From contig NC_003413.1 of NCBI RefSeq assembly GCF_000007305.1, positions 1,235,318 to 1,299,317 on the forward strand: a stretch of DNA of 64,000 nucleotides, given 5' to 3'. The stretch's first letter is position 1. Each line of letters opens with the position of its first letter. A program made the position numbers and the translations under genes. The notes under the pieces are model-generated. The model was not told the origin of the DNA and did no database searches. It saw nothing but the letters and a program-made list of their open reading frames with translations. The DNA comes from Pyrococcus furiosus DSM 3638 (lineage in GTDB: Archaea; Methanobacteriota_B; Thermococci; Thermococcales; Thermococcaceae). Shown in pieces: positions 25,329 to 33,765 of this stretch.

Positions 25329-26525
25329 TCACTCCTCTCTAAACAGCCCATACTTCTTTGGATCATAGAAAGGAGGAGTTACCGTTATGGCTTTCTTTCT
25401 TGTTCCTCTTATGTCGATTTCAATCTCAACTCCTGGTTTTGCATACTCCTCCTTAACAAATGCTATCCCTATTCCAATGTTCAGAAGAGGAGACAATGTT
25501 CCGCTGGTTACCTCTCCTATGAGCTCTCCATTTGCATAAACCTTGTATCCTTCTCTTGGCACGCTTTTTTCAAGCATCTTAAAGTGGACGAGCTTCCTCC
25601 CTAGGCCTTTCTCCTTCTGCTTAAGGAGGGCATCCTTTCCAATGAAGTCCTTGTCCCAGTAGATAGCAAATTCCAAGTTTGCTTGTAGGGGGGTTACCTC
25701 ATCTATGTCAGTGCTTAGAAGTTGGAGCTCCTTTGTGTCGTTTCCATAAAGAGTGTATCCCGCCTCAAGTCTCAGAGTGTCTCTAGCTCCTAGTCCAGCA
25801 GGTTTTATTCCGTATTTTTGTCCCTCTTCAAGTATCCTCTCCCAGACATGAAGAGCCTTTTCGGGCTTACCTCTCTTCTCCTCATCTGGGTGGTAGGGGT
25901 TCAAGTCCTCTATGTAAACCTCAAATCCATTCTCTCCCGTATATCCACTCCTTGAGAGGAGCATCTTTATTCCATCAAGCTCAACCCATCTCCCCTGGAA
26001 CCACCACATCTCGTTTATATCTATGCCAAAGAGATCCATTGCTAAATCTCTAGCTTTGGGCCCCTGAACTGCGAACATGGCTATATCATAGGTCTTGAGC
26101 TCTATCTCGAGATCAAGCTTTGTAAACTGCTCTATAGTCTTCTTTAGATAGGTAAACCAGGCGTAAAGCTTTTCGAATGCGTCTGCGTCACAAATCATTA
26201 GGTATTCATTGTTGCCCATGTTAAACACTAGGGTCTCATCCTTTATTGCTCCCCTCTCATTTAGAACTAAGGTGTAAGTCCCACTTATTGCGGGAGGCTT
26301 ACTAATATCGTTTGTTGTGGTATATTGTAGGAACTTAAGGGCATCTTTGCCCTTGAATAGTATTTCTCCCATATGAGAAACGTCAAAAACTCCCACCGCA
26401 TTTCTCACAGCTAAATGCTCCTCCTTTATGCTTGAATACCATATTGGCATTTCCCAACCTGCAAACTCTTCTATCTTCTTTGCATGCTCCTTGTGCCAAT
26501 CAAACAGGTGAACCCTTTTTGCCAT
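25329..26525 (-). CDS. gcvT: Glycine cleavage system T protein (aminomethyltransferase)
   Basis: 398 residues. N-terminal [40 protein letters not shown], an internal [12 protein letters not shown] and the C-terminal [19 protein letters not shown] are characteristic of GcvT, which transfers the methylene group of aminomethylated H protein to tetrahydrofolate or its archaeal counterpart and releases ammonia. It stands alone; no gcvH or gcvP is nearby. The ribosome binding site gggggtgatt precedes ATG 26525, and an A/T-rich promoter element (aattatattatg on the minus strand) lies about 25-40 bp upstream. Similar length to the P. horikoshii enzyme of known structure. Confidence 0.94.
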   Translation of the reverse strand: MAKRVHLFDWHKEHAKKIEEFAGWEMPIWYSSIKEEHLAVRNAVGVFDVSHMGEILFKGKDALKFLQYTTTNDISKPPAISGTYTLVLNERGAIKDETLVFNMGNNEYLMICDADAFEKLYAWFTYLKKTIEQFTKLDLEIELKTYDIAMFAVQGPKARDLAMDLFGIDINEMWWFQGRWVELDGIKMLLSRSGYTGENGFEVYIEDLNPYHPDEEKRGKPEKALHVWERILEEGQKYGIKPAGLGARDTLRLEAGYTLYGNDTKELQLLSTDIDEVTPLQANLEFAIYWDKDFIGKDALLKQKEKGLGRKLVHFKMLEKSVPREGYKVYANGELIGEVTSGTLSPLLNIGIGIAFVKEEYAKPGVEIEIDIRGTRKKAITVTPPFYDPKKYGLFREE

Positions 26526-26649
26526 GTAATCACCCCCCTTGGAAGTTTTACTTTCATAATATAATTTTTGTGCTTTAAATTTGCTTTTTGTTTCGACAAT
26601 CTGACAAGAAAGAAAGGGATATAAACAGTTTTTTTAAACAAAGGATTTG

Positions 26650-27192
26650 ATGAAAGGAATACTCCCCTATGTGATCTTTAGGTCAAAGAAAGGAACATTC
26701 GCTTTAGATGCCTACTTAGCTTTAAGGGTTGAGAAAGTTGAAAGAATAGCTACATTAATCAGAAAGGCTGAAGTTGTTAAAAGAGCTTTTGATATCCCTC
26801 CAAATGCCGACTTAACTCTTGAGGAGTTATCGGAGTTTTTGGAGTCTTCTATGGAAAAAATAAGGAAAAATGCTGGCGAATCTTTTGATAGAAGGTTAAA
26901 GAAAATTAGGAGATGGAACTTAGCGAGACTATTTGGAATTCCTACAGGTCACACAAGGCACATTGCCGAGGATGAGCACTTGTCAAGAGAGCATAGAGAG
27001 TCTTTACTCGCCTTAAGCATACTGGAGAACGTATGCCGAGGAGGGATAGAGCCCATAGGTTATGGAGTTGTTGATGTGGAGGTTAAAGAAGGGAAAGTCT
27101 ACATAAATGGAAAACTCGACCCAGTGTACACGGAGCTGATAAAAATTGATATGAAAGCAGCTCTAGCTCTACTTGAAATACTCTCAGAGTAG
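26650..27192 (+). CDS. Uncharacterised conserved protein
   Basis: 180 residues from ATG 26650; a TTG directly before it is in frame and could also initiate. Not recognised. The N-terminus is a strand-rich MKGILPYVIFRSKKGTFAL followed by helices with many charges (VEKVERIATLIRKAEVVKRAF, LTLEELSEFLESSMEKI). The centre contains IPTGHTRHIAEDEHLSREHRE, with several histidines and acids close together that could bind metal, then a final strand-turn VKEGKVYINGKLDP and helix. It converges on the prolidase gene with a nine-base overlap. The combination of a conserved His-rich centre and compact size suggests an enzyme, but this is a guess. Confidence 0.6.
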   Translation: MKGILPYVIFRSKKGTFALDAYLALRVEKVERIATLIRKAEVVKRAFDIPPNADLTLEELSEFLESSMEKIRKNAGESFDRRLKKIRRWNLARLFGIPTGHTRHIAEDEHLSREHRESLLALSILENVCRGGIEPIGYGVVDVEVKEGKVYINGKLDPVYTELIKIDMKAALALLEILSE

Positions 27193-28230
27193 CTCTCTTT
27201 CGGTTTTTGTTAACCTCTTGGCTCCGTTTTCTGTTATGAGAACCGTGTCCTCAATTCTAACTCCACCAAGCTTCGGAATGTATATGCCAGGCTCTATCGT
27301 TATGACCATGCCCTCCTTTAGCACGGTCTCGTCGTACTGGCTAATCCTCGGCCACTCATGAATCTCAAGTCCAACACCATGGCCTAGACTGTGGATGAAG
27401 TAATCTCCGTAGCCATATTCCTTGATTATTTCTCTAGCTATAGAGTCGAGCTCCTTTGCAGTCATTCCAGGCTTTGCAGCTTCAACTGCTCTCTTCTGTG
27501 CCTCTAAAACTATCTCATAAATTTCCCGCTGCTTTTCGTTGGGGGAGCCTACAACAATTGTTCTAGTAATGTCTGAATTGTAGTGGTTGTAGAGTGCTCC
27601 AAGATCAATAACAACTAAATCGCCCCTCTCTATCCTCTTGTCACTTGCGACTCCATGGGGGAGGGCTGATCTATGGCCGCTTGCAATTATTGTGTCAAAT
27701 GCGGGCTTCTCTGCCCCATTCATCTTCATTAGATATTCCACCTTTGCCGCAACTTCCCTCTCCCTCTTCCCCTCTGTTATCTCCTCAATGGCAGCCATAA
27801 CTGCTTTGTCAGCAATTTCACAGGCCTTCTCTATGATCTCTATCTCCTCTTTTGTCTTGATGATCCTAAGATCCTTTATCACGTCATCAATCTTCTTAAA
27901 TTCCTTAACATTGGACTTCTCCTTAAAGTTCTCCACCATAGAATAGGAGAGCGTTCCCTCAATTCCAAGAGTCTCAGTATTTTTTAGGATTTCATAAATC
28001 TCATCAAACTTCTTGAACTTTACAACTGGCAACTTACTTTCCTCTTTTGCCATCTCATATTCTAATTCTGGAACGTAAAGAGTGGCTTCATCACCGTCAA
28101 CTATTATGTATCCCCCTCCCAGGGGAGAAGTTCCAGAGAAGTAGTAAACGTTCACGGGCTTTGCTATGAAAACTCTATCGATTGAGTTTTCGTCCATAAA
28201 CTTAACTAATTTTTCAAGTCTTTCTTTCAT
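27184..28230 (-). CDS. pepQ: Xaa-Pro dipeptidase (prolidase)
   Basis: 348 residues, the length of the well-studied P. furiosus prolidase (PF1343). The C-terminal pita-bread metallopeptidase domain shows VIDLGALYNHYNSDITRTI with the first two metal-binding aspartates, HSLGHGVGLEIHEWPRI with the histidine, TIEPGIYIP with the first glutamate and GVRIEDTVLI with the last. It cleaves dipeptides with C-terminal proline and is a dimer with a dinuclear Co/Mn/Fe centre. The N-terminal 120 residues form the dimerisation domain. The upstream region shared with the divergent maleate isomerase-like gene contains a 24-bp palindrome. Confidence 0.95.
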   Translation of the reverse strand: MKERLEKLVKFMDENSIDRVFIAKPVNVYYFSGTSPLGGGYIIVDGDEATLYVPELEYEMAKEESKLPVVKFKKFDEIYEILKNTETLGIEGTLSYSMVENFKEKSNVKEFKKIDDVIKDLRIIKTKEEIEIIEKACEIADKAVMAAIEEITEGKREREVAAKVEYLMKMNGAEKPAFDTIIASGHRSALPHGVASDKRIERGDLVVIDLGALYNHYNSDITRTIVVGSPNEKQREIYEIVLEAQKRAVEAAKPGMTAKELDSIAREIIKEYGYGDYFIHSLGHGVGLEIHEWPRISQYDETVLKEGMVITIEPGIYIPKLGGVRIEDTVLITENGAKRLTKTERELL

Positions 28231-28287
28231 ACAACCACCACACCCCCTAAGGGAGAAAACAATAAAAATTTTGCCAAAATTAACTGC

Positions 28288-28311
28288 ATAATTATGTAAT
28301 TACATAATTAT
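28288..28311. promoter_or_regulatory. 24-bp perfect palindrome in the prolidase/maleate isomerase-like divergent promoter
   Basis: ATAATTATGTAA-TTACATAATTAT is a perfect inverted repeat at 28288-28311. It lies 58 bp upstream of the prolidase start and 54 bp upstream of the rightward gene, whose TATA (ttaatataag) is about 20 bp further on. Perfect symmetry and the divergent location suggest a dimeric regulator. It could also be chance in an A/T-rich gap, but 24 bp makes that unlikely. Confidence 0.55.
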
Positions 28312-28365
28312 TTTGTTGATGGCAAACTTAATATAAGCCCTCGACAACCAAGAACGGGTGTTTCG

Positions 28366-29076
28366 ATGTTTGGATGGAGGGGAAGAATTGGGCTTTTAGT
28401 CCCATCATCAAACACTACAATGGAGATGGAGCTGCACTCTTACTTACCCGAAGGAGTATCCCTTCACACCTCACGAATTCCGTTAAAGAAGGTCAATGAG
28501 GAGGAGCTAACCAAGATGGTTGGCTATTCGATTGAAGGGGCCAAACTTCTAGCAGACGCTGGAGTTGAGGTTATAGCCTTTGGTTGCACAAGCGGCTCTT
28601 TCATTGGAGGGAAAGACTTCGAGAAGGAGCTAGAAATGAAGATAGAGGAGGAAGTGAAAATTGAAACGTTCACGACAAGTACGGCAGTTTTAGAGGCTTT
28701 GAACGTTCTCGACATTCAGTCCTTAGTTGTTGTAACTCCGTACATAGATGAAATAAATCAGAGGGAGAAGGAGTTCCTGGAGGAGAACGGCTTCACAGTT
28801 TTAGACATAAGGGGATTGGGAATAGAAGACAACTTAGAGATTGGTAGGTTAAGTCCTTACATTCCCTACATGTTGGCCAAGTCGATGTTCATGGAGGAAG
28901 CTGACGGAGTGTTCATAAGTTGCACAAACCTGAGGACTTTTGAAATAATTGAGAAGCTTGAGAGGGACTTGGGAATTCCAGTGGTGACAAGCAACCAAGC
29001 AACGCTTTGGTATGCCCTGAGAGAGATAGACGTTAGGGAGAGCTTACCCCTCGGAAAGCTCCTAAGGGAGTTCTAA
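28366..29076 (+). CDS. Asp/Glu racemase-superfamily protein, maleate isomerase-like
   Basis: 236 residues with the two-domain Asp/Glu racemase fold. N-terminal GRIGLLVPSSNTTMEMELHSYLP matches maleate cis-trans isomerase/arylmalonate decarboxylase relatives. The two nucleophile-region cysteines are in AFGCTSGSFIGG (about 73-84) and FISCTNLRTFEII (about 184-196). Enzymes of this group isomerise or racemise acidic substrates through a cysteine pair. The natural substrate here is unknown. The start ATG 28366 follows gtgtttcg with no strong ribosome binding site, so a short leader is likely. It directly abuts the RNase Z start (overlapping one base), so the genes form one transcript. Confidence 0.75.
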   Translation: MFGWRGRIGLLVPSSNTTMEMELHSYLPEGVSLHTSRIPLKKVNEEELTKMVGYSIEGAKLLADAGVEVIAFGCTSGSFIGGKDFEKELEMKIEEEVKIETFTTSTAVLEALNVLDIQSLVVVTPYIDEINQREKEFLEENGFTVLDIRGLGIEDNLEIGRLSPYIPYMLAKSMFMEEADGVFISCTNLRTFEIIEKLERDLGIPVVTSNQATLWYALREIDVRESLPLGKLLREF

Positions 29077-29999
29077 TGATTGAGGTAATCTTCCTGGGAA
29101 CTGGGGGAATAAAGCCCACTCCCGAGAGAAATGTTCCCTCAATAGCGATTAGGATAGGGAGTGAGATAGTCCTCTTCGATGTGGGAGAGGGAACTCTCAG
29201 GCAGATGGAAATAGCTGGGCTTAATCCGATGAGGATAAAGAGAATTTTCATCACCCACTTCCACGGAGACCACTACTTGGGGTTAGCAGCAATAATCCAA
29301 ACGATGAACTTGTGGGATAGGAGAGAGACCCTCCACATCTATGGCCCAGAGAATAGCGGCGAATTCATCTCCAACTTTCTTAAGAGTGGCTACTTTGCCC
29401 CTGGGTTTGATGTTGTTGTCCACGAGATAACCGGAAAGGCTAGGCTTCAGTTCGAAAACTACGAAATTTGGACGTTTGAAGTTTCTCACGGCATTCCTGC
29501 GTTGGGGTATGTTTTCAAGGAGAAAGATCGAAGGGGCAACTTTGACCTTGAAAAAATAAAGTCTTTAGGCCTAACCCCTGGGCCTTGGATGAAGGAGCTT
29601 GAAAAGAGGAAGATAATAAAAATTGGGGAGAGAGTTATAAGGCTGAGCGAGGTTACGGGGCCAAAGAAGAGGGGAGCTAAGGTAGTTTACACTGGAGACA
29701 CTGAGCCAATTGACGACATAGTTGAGTTTTCGAAGAGAGCGGATTTGTTAATACACGAGGCAACTTACATATCTAGTGAGCACAGGAAGGACAGCTATCA
29801 CACAACCATTGAGGAGGCTTATGAGATGTTCAAGAGCTCTAAGGCGAGGCACTTGGCCTTGTTCCATAGGGCTCCAAGGTATTCCTATCAAGAGTACGCC
29901 GTTGCAGCTAAGGAGTTGTGCCCAGAGGCTTACGTTCCCAGGGACTTCGACAGGGTTTTTGTGGGAGGTATGGGCAATGTCATATTTAAGGTACGTTAA
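29076..29999 (+). CDS. rnz: Ribonuclease Z (tRNA 3' processing endonuclease)
   Basis: 307 residues of metallo-beta-lactamase fold. FLGTGGIKPTPERNVPS is the N-terminal RNase Z signature; ITHFHGDHYLGL is the metal-binding HxHxDH motif; further ligands are in VSHGIPALGY, VYTGDTEPID and ALFHRAPRY. It cuts pre-tRNA after the discriminator base and so matures the tRNAs without encoded CCA. In this window all four tRNA genes do encode CCA, so its use here would be for other substrates or trailers. It is co-transcribed with the preceding racemase-like gene and the following TraB-like gene. Confidence 0.93.
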   Translation: MIEVIFLGTGGIKPTPERNVPSIAIRIGSEIVLFDVGEGTLRQMEIAGLNPMRIKRIFITHFHGDHYLGLAAIIQTMNLWDRRETLHIYGPENSGEFISNFLKSGYFAPGFDVVVHEITGKARLQFENYEIWTFEVSHGIPALGYVFKEKDRRGNFDLEKIKSLGLTPGPWMKELEKRKIIKIGERVIRLSEVTGPKKRGAKVVYTGDTEPIDDIVEFSKRADLLIHEATYISSEHRKDSYHTTIEEAYEMFKSSKARHLALFHRAPRYSYQEYAVAAKELCPEAYVPRDFDRVFVGGMGNVIFKVR

Positions 30000-30645
30000 G
30001 ATCATTGGAACAGTTCACGTCTCCCCTGAAAGCGTGAGAGAAGTTAGGGAGACTATAATTAGGGAAAAACCCGATGCTATAGCATTAGAGTTAGATTATC
30101 CCAGGCTATTGGCATTGCTTAGGAGGGAAAGGCTAACCCTCCCCCAGGCCCTAAAGCTTGGTAAGATGGGCATCTTTGGATTCATACTCCAAGAGCTTGA
30201 AATGTTCTTTGGAAGGAGCTTTGGAGAGTCCCCAGGGGAGGAGATGATTGAAGCTTACAAAGCCGCAGCCTCCCTGGGAATTCCAGTTTACCTAATAGAT
30301 AAGCCCGTGAACGAGACTTTAGCTGGAATGCTTTCTTCTCCACCGATAGAAAAGCTTAGATTTGGGATTGAGGTTTTGGCAAGCCTGCTCCCAGGAAAGC
30401 TGAAAGAGTTGGACTATTCGTACCTAATGAAGGAGTTCAGGGAAAAGTTTCCGCACATGTATAAGGTGTTGGTTGAGGAGAGGAACCTCTACATGGCGAT
30501 TAACCTAATGAGGATAGTTGACTCTCTGCTTGAAAAAAAGAAGAAGGTGAAGGTTGTTGCCGTAGTTGGACTGGGGCATAAGAAAGGAATAGAGAGAATA
30601 CTAAATGCTCACAAGCCAAGGGCCGTTAAAATCAACTCCCTATAG
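29977..30645 (+). CDS. TraB/PrgY-family protein
   Basis: 222 residues from ATG 29977, which follows gggaggtatgg and overlaps the end of the RNase Z gene by 23 bases in another frame. Motifs: IIGTVHVSPESVREVRETI at the N-terminus (the conserved GTxH of TraB), EKPDAIALELDYPRLLALL, ASLGIPVYLIDKPVNET and a closing VVAVVGLGHKKGIERIL (second glycine-histidine motif). TraB-like proteins are erythromycin esterase/ChaN-related and may be metal-dependent peptidases; bacterial members inhibit pheromones. No membrane tail is present here, unlike many archaeal TraB proteins. It ends in a convergent overlap with the following gene. Confidence 0.8.
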   Translation: MSYLRYVKIIGTVHVSPESVREVRETIIREKPDAIALELDYPRLLALLRRERLTLPQALKLGKMGIFGFILQELEMFFGRSFGESPGEEMIEAYKAAASLGIPVYLIDKPVNETLAGMLSSPPIEKLRFGIEVLASLLPGKLKELDYSYLMKEFREKFPHMYKVLVEERNLYMAINLMRIVDSLLEKKKKVKVVAVVGLGHKKGIERILNAHKPRAVKINSL

Positions 30646-30875
30646 ACTTTTAGCTTTCTGAACTCCCTGTCCCCAATGCTGTCCTTCTTGCTAACCTCCT
30701 CGTAGAACTTCTCTAGCTCGCTGAGAACATCCTCCAGAACCTCAAAGGAGCCATTTGCAAGCGCTTTCAACTTCCCCTTCAGAAAAGGCATAACCTCCTT
30801 TGGCCTCCCCAAATAGGCCCAATAGAGGCCTTCAACTAGAACTGCCTCAAGCAACTCAACGTTCGGTTTCTCCAT
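30609..30875 (-). CDS. Small uncharacterised helical protein
   Basis: 88 residues, begins MEKPNVELLEAVLVEGLYWAYLG, almost entirely helical with leucine/valine-rich amphipathic stretches (VMPFLKGKLKALANGSFEVLEDVLSEL cut by short turns). There is no recognisable family, cysteine or metal motif. It overlaps the convergent TraB-like gene by 37 bases, which is unusual but both frames look genuine. Its start is within a short A/T-rich gap with no clear ribosome binding site. It could be a small adaptor or toxin-antitoxin component. Confidence 0.55.
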   Translation of the reverse strand: MEKPNVELLEAVLVEGLYWAYLGRPKEVMPFLKGKLKALANGSFEVLEDVLSELEKFYEEVSKKDSIGDREFRKLKVYRELILTALGL

Positions 30876-30959
30876 CCCTCCTCATCATTTGAACCACCTT
30901 CTCCAAATCAAAATTGGACATATAAAAGTATTTTGGTAGAAAATTTGAAAAAATGACAA

Positions 30960-31166
30960 TCAGCTAGAATCGTCGTAAACTACGCCAGCGAACTCGCCAT
31001 CGTCGAGGTAAATGAAGCTGACCTTGACCTTCTTTCCGCTCTTGGGATCAACGACCACGAAGTTTGGCTTCTTGAGGTACTCGCTTGAGGGCATCTTTAC
31101 AACAACGTCATAGTGCTTTTTGAGATCCCTTAGGAATACTTCGGGGTTCTTCTTTATAACCACCAT
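30960..31166 (-). CDS. Small uncharacterised protein, possibly DUF-type basic-acidic two-strand
   Basis: 68 residues from ATG 31166, behind a strong ggggtgaaaag; a longer frame starting at 31223 would precede that ribosome binding site and run through the promoter. The sequence has a basic first half (VVIKKNPEVFLRDLKKHYDVVVKMPSS) and a beta-rich second half (FVVVDPKSGKKVKVSFIYLDDGEFAGVVY) ending DDSS. It is not recognised. The TATA element is likely in ttttatacttgg on the minus strand. It could be a small RNA- or DNA-associated protein. Confidence 0.6.
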   Translation of the reverse strand: MVVIKKNPEVFLRDLKKHYDVVVKMPSSEYLKKPNFVVVDPKSGKKVKVSFIYLDDGEFAGVVYDDSS

Positions 31167-31301
31167 CTTTTCACCCCCAATAATATGTACTACTTCCAAG
31201 TATAAAAGGATTTCTATTAACATTTGTTAAAATTGGACTCGACGATTGTCGATGTCACAAAGTGATTTAAAGATTCCCCGCGAAGCTTAATCGGTGGTAT
31301 C

Positions 31302-32372
31302 ATGGAGATAAAGTACAGGCCTGAAGAGCTGACAAAACTTCCAAGGAGCGTTGAGTATAGGGAAGGAAAGGTCTACATGATAAACCAGAGGCTCCTTCCC
31401 AGGGAATTCAAGGTTGAGGAATTCACAACGGTTGAGGCCGTTGCTGAGGCAATTAAGAACATGACGGTGAGAGGGGCCCCAGCAATTGGAGCTGCTGCAG
31501 CCTTTGGCTTGGCTTTATATGCCGAAACATCAAAAGCAAAGACCAAAGATGAGTTCTTCGATGGGTTTTATAGAGCATATGAAACTCTAAAGAACACAAG
31601 GCCGACGGCCGTAAATCTATTCTGGGCCCTTAACAGGATAAAGAAGTTAGTCGAGGAGCATAGGGAGGACAGTTTGGATGAGATTAAGAGGTTGATAGTC
31701 GAGGAGGCACAGAAGATTGCGGATGAGGACGTGGAGGCAAATTTGAGAATGGGCCACTACGGAGCTGAAGTCCTCCCAGAGGGAAACATACTAACCCACT
31801 GCAACGCTGGTAGCTTAGCAACGGTTCACCTGGGAACCGTTGGGGCTGTGGTTAGGGTCATGCACAAGGAGGGAACACTAAAGCTTTTATGGCTCGACGA
31901 AACTAGGCCAGTCCTTCAAGGGGCCAGACTCTCCGCCTGGGAGTATAGTTACGATGGGCTAAATGTTAAGTTGATAGCTGATAATGCTGCAGCCTTCGTG
32001 ATGCAGCAAGGAAAGGTTGATGCAATAATAGTTGGTGCAGACAGGATAGTTGCCAATGGAGACTTCGCAAATAAAATAGGTACTTACATGCTAGCAGTGT
32101 TGGCCAAGGAGCACGGGATACCCTTCTTTACCGTAGCTCCGCTTTCAAGCATTGACATGAGCTTGAGTAGCGGGAAGGAGATTCCAATTGAGGAGAGATC
32201 ACCAGAGGAGGTGTTGACTTGTGGAGGGTGCAGAATTGCCCCAGATGTTCCAGTGTATAACCCAGCTTTCGACGTTACCCCCCACAAGTATCTGACAGGA
32301 ATAATAACAGATAGAGGTGTAGTTTGGCCACCATTCAAGAGGAACCTCAAGAAGCTCTTTGAAACCCTCTAA
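31302..32372 (+). CDS. mtnA: MtnA-like aldose-phosphate isomerase (methylthioribose-1-phosphate isomerase family)
   Basis: 356 residues. TVRGAPAIGAAAAFGLALYA (about 55-74), HCNAGSLATVHLGT (catalytic cysteine, about 166-179), ETRPVLQGARLSAWE and VGADRIVANGDFANKIGTY (catalytic aspartate, about 249-267) identify the eIF2B-like isomerase family branch of MtnA. It converts methylthioribose-1-phosphate to methylthioribulose-1-phosphate in methionine salvage. Related archaeal enzymes act on ribose-1,5-bisphosphate, but those lack the long N-terminal region seen here. Start ATG 31302 follows ggtggtatc. There is no other salvage gene adjacent. Confidence 0.88.
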   Translation: MEIKYRPEELTKLPRSVEYREGKVYMINQRLLPREFKVEEFTTVEAVAEAIKNMTVRGAPAIGAAAAFGLALYAETSKAKTKDEFFDGFYRAYETLKNTRPTAVNLFWALNRIKKLVEEHREDSLDEIKRLIVEEAQKIADEDVEANLRMGHYGAEVLPEGNILTHCNAGSLATVHLGTVGAVVRVMHKEGTLKLLWLDETRPVLQGARLSAWEYSYDGLNVKLIADNAAAFVMQQGKVDAIIVGADRIVANGDFANKIGTYMLAVLAKEHGIPFFTVAPLSSIDMSLSSGKEIPIEERSPEEVLTCGGCRIAPDVPVYNPAFDVTPHKYLTGIITDRGVVWPPFKRNLKKLFETL

Positions 32373-32393
32373 TTTCTTTTTCCACTTCTTTGG

Positions 32394-32446
32394 GAGTTTA
32401 TAAGTAAATGAGACTTATAAACCCCTTTCGAAGAGTTTATAAACTC
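32394..32446. promoter_or_regulatory. Clustered GTTTATAA inverted repeats at the MFS promoter
   Basis: GAGTTTATAAG (32394-32404), acttataaacc about 20 bp later in inverted orientation, and the perfect 14-bp palindrome GAGTTTATAAACTC (32433-32446). The last overlaps the core promoter TATA of the MFS gene (start 32470). Three copies of one half-site in 53 bp suggest binding by a repressor. Confidence 0.5.
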
Positions 32447-32469
32447 CATGCCTTCTTTCACCACCCTCG

Positions 32470-33765
32470 ATGAAAGCGATGAAAAACACGAAGAGAAGGG
32501 ATTTAATGGTCCAAAGCAAGAAGAGGGTAAAGAAAGAAACATATCCCAGGCTTAGAGGCTCCTGGTTTTACTCCTTCATACCATTTAAGATAGCCACGGG
32601 GGGAATAACTCCCCTAATTCCAACTTTGGCATTGGAGGTTAATGCAACCCCTCTAGATTTGAGCTACCTCTCGGGAACCGGAAGCTTGTCCTCAATGATC
32701 GGGGGTTTACTATGGGGAGCCCTAAGCGACAGGTTCAAGAGGAGAAAAGTGTTCTTAATCCTTGGGCTAATTGGAGCGTCGCTCTTCATCCTTGCATTGG
32801 GATTGTCCTCTTCCATTAAGGAGTTGATAGTTGTGAATGCCCTCTACACATTCTTCCTCGCAGCAACGATTCCTCTCCCTGCCGCGTTGATTGCCAGGGA
32901 GTTTAGGAAGAGCGAGATAGGCAAGGCCACTGGGAGGTTCAACGAGATCGGCGGCTGGGCCTGGGTCGCTGGATTGATCTTAGGCCTACTCCTACTCACC
33001 TTAACCCCTCTAAAGTTTATCCCAATAATCCTGGGTTTGATAGGAGCAATCTCTGTAGTTTCAGCGATGAAGAGGATTAGAGAGGTTCCAGTGTACATTA
33101 ATGGAAGGCCTCAGCTGTCACTCTTCATGTTCTCTCCCAGGAGAATATCCATTCCCAGGATTGAAGATGAGGTAATTAAAGCCCTCTCTGCTTCCACCCT
33201 AATAATGTGGATAGGCTCAATGCTGATCCTAACTCAATATCCAATGGTAGTGAGGGAGAAAGGATTTGATGGGGAGGTTCTCTATGGACTAAGCATAGCC
33301 AGCTCAACGATTTCAGCATTAACCTACAAAAAAGTTGGAGAGCTGTTTAAGGGGATAACAACTTACCTCCTGGGCCTTGAAGTTAGAATTGTTGGAATGC
33401 TCCTACTATTGATTTCCACAATGCTCTCCGGGTACTCATTTATAGCCCTTGCAATATTAGGATACCTAACCCTGGGATACAGCTGGTCAATGATAAGCGT
33501 ATCATCCTCCGCGATAATAACTGAAAGAGCTCCAGAAAAGAAGAAAGGAGCAGTGATGGGTTCTTACAACTTCATATCCTCAACGGGCGCAATAGTTGGA
33601 AGCTTTACTAGCGGATACATAGTTAACTCCTTCAGTGCCACCACGGACTTCGTGCTCGGCTTAACCCTAACTGGACTTTCAATGGTTCCAATAATGATGG
33701 GAAGAGGTCAGCCCCTGAACTTTGGCCTCTGGCTGAGTAAGAGAGGTAAGGGCCTTGGCTTGTAG
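32470..33765 (+). CDS. Major facilitator superfamily transporter
   Basis: 431 residues with about twelve transmembrane segments: [104 protein letters not shown] and others. The loop motif [17 protein letters not shown] between TM2 and TM3 is the MFS signature. The N-terminus (about residues 1-30) is a basic cytoplasmic extension ([22 protein letters not shown]), so the true start could also be ATG 32479 or 32506. The substrate is unknown. Its promoter contains operator-like repeats, so it may be a drug or metabolite exporter under local control. The 3' end overlaps the convergent thrS by 58 bases. Confidence 0.82.
   Translation: MKAMKNTKRRDLMVQSKKRVKKETYPRLRGSWFYSFIPFKIATGGITPLIPTLALEVNATPLDLSYLSGTGSLSSMIGGLLWGALSDRFKRRKVFLILGLIGASLFILALGLSSSIKELIVVNALYTFFLAATIPLPAALIAREFRKSEIGKATGRFNEIGGWAWVAGLILGLLLLTLTPLKFIPIILGLIGAISVVSAMKRIREVPVYINGRPQLSLFMFSPRRISIPRIEDEVIKALSASTLIMWIGSMLILTQYPMVVREKGFDGEVLYGLSIASSTISALTYKKVGELFKGITTYLLGLEVRIVGMLLLLISTMLSGYSFIALAILGYLTLGYSWSMISVSSSAIITERAPEKKKGAVMGSYNFISSTGAIVGSFTSGYIVNSFSATTDFVLGLTLTGLSMVPIMMGRGQPLNFGLWLSKRGKGLGL

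Noticed and set aside
29776-29976. Longer N-terminus for the TraB-like protein inside RNase Z
   Set aside because: The strong ribosome binding site at ATG 29977 and the conserved GTVH motif nearby mark the real start.
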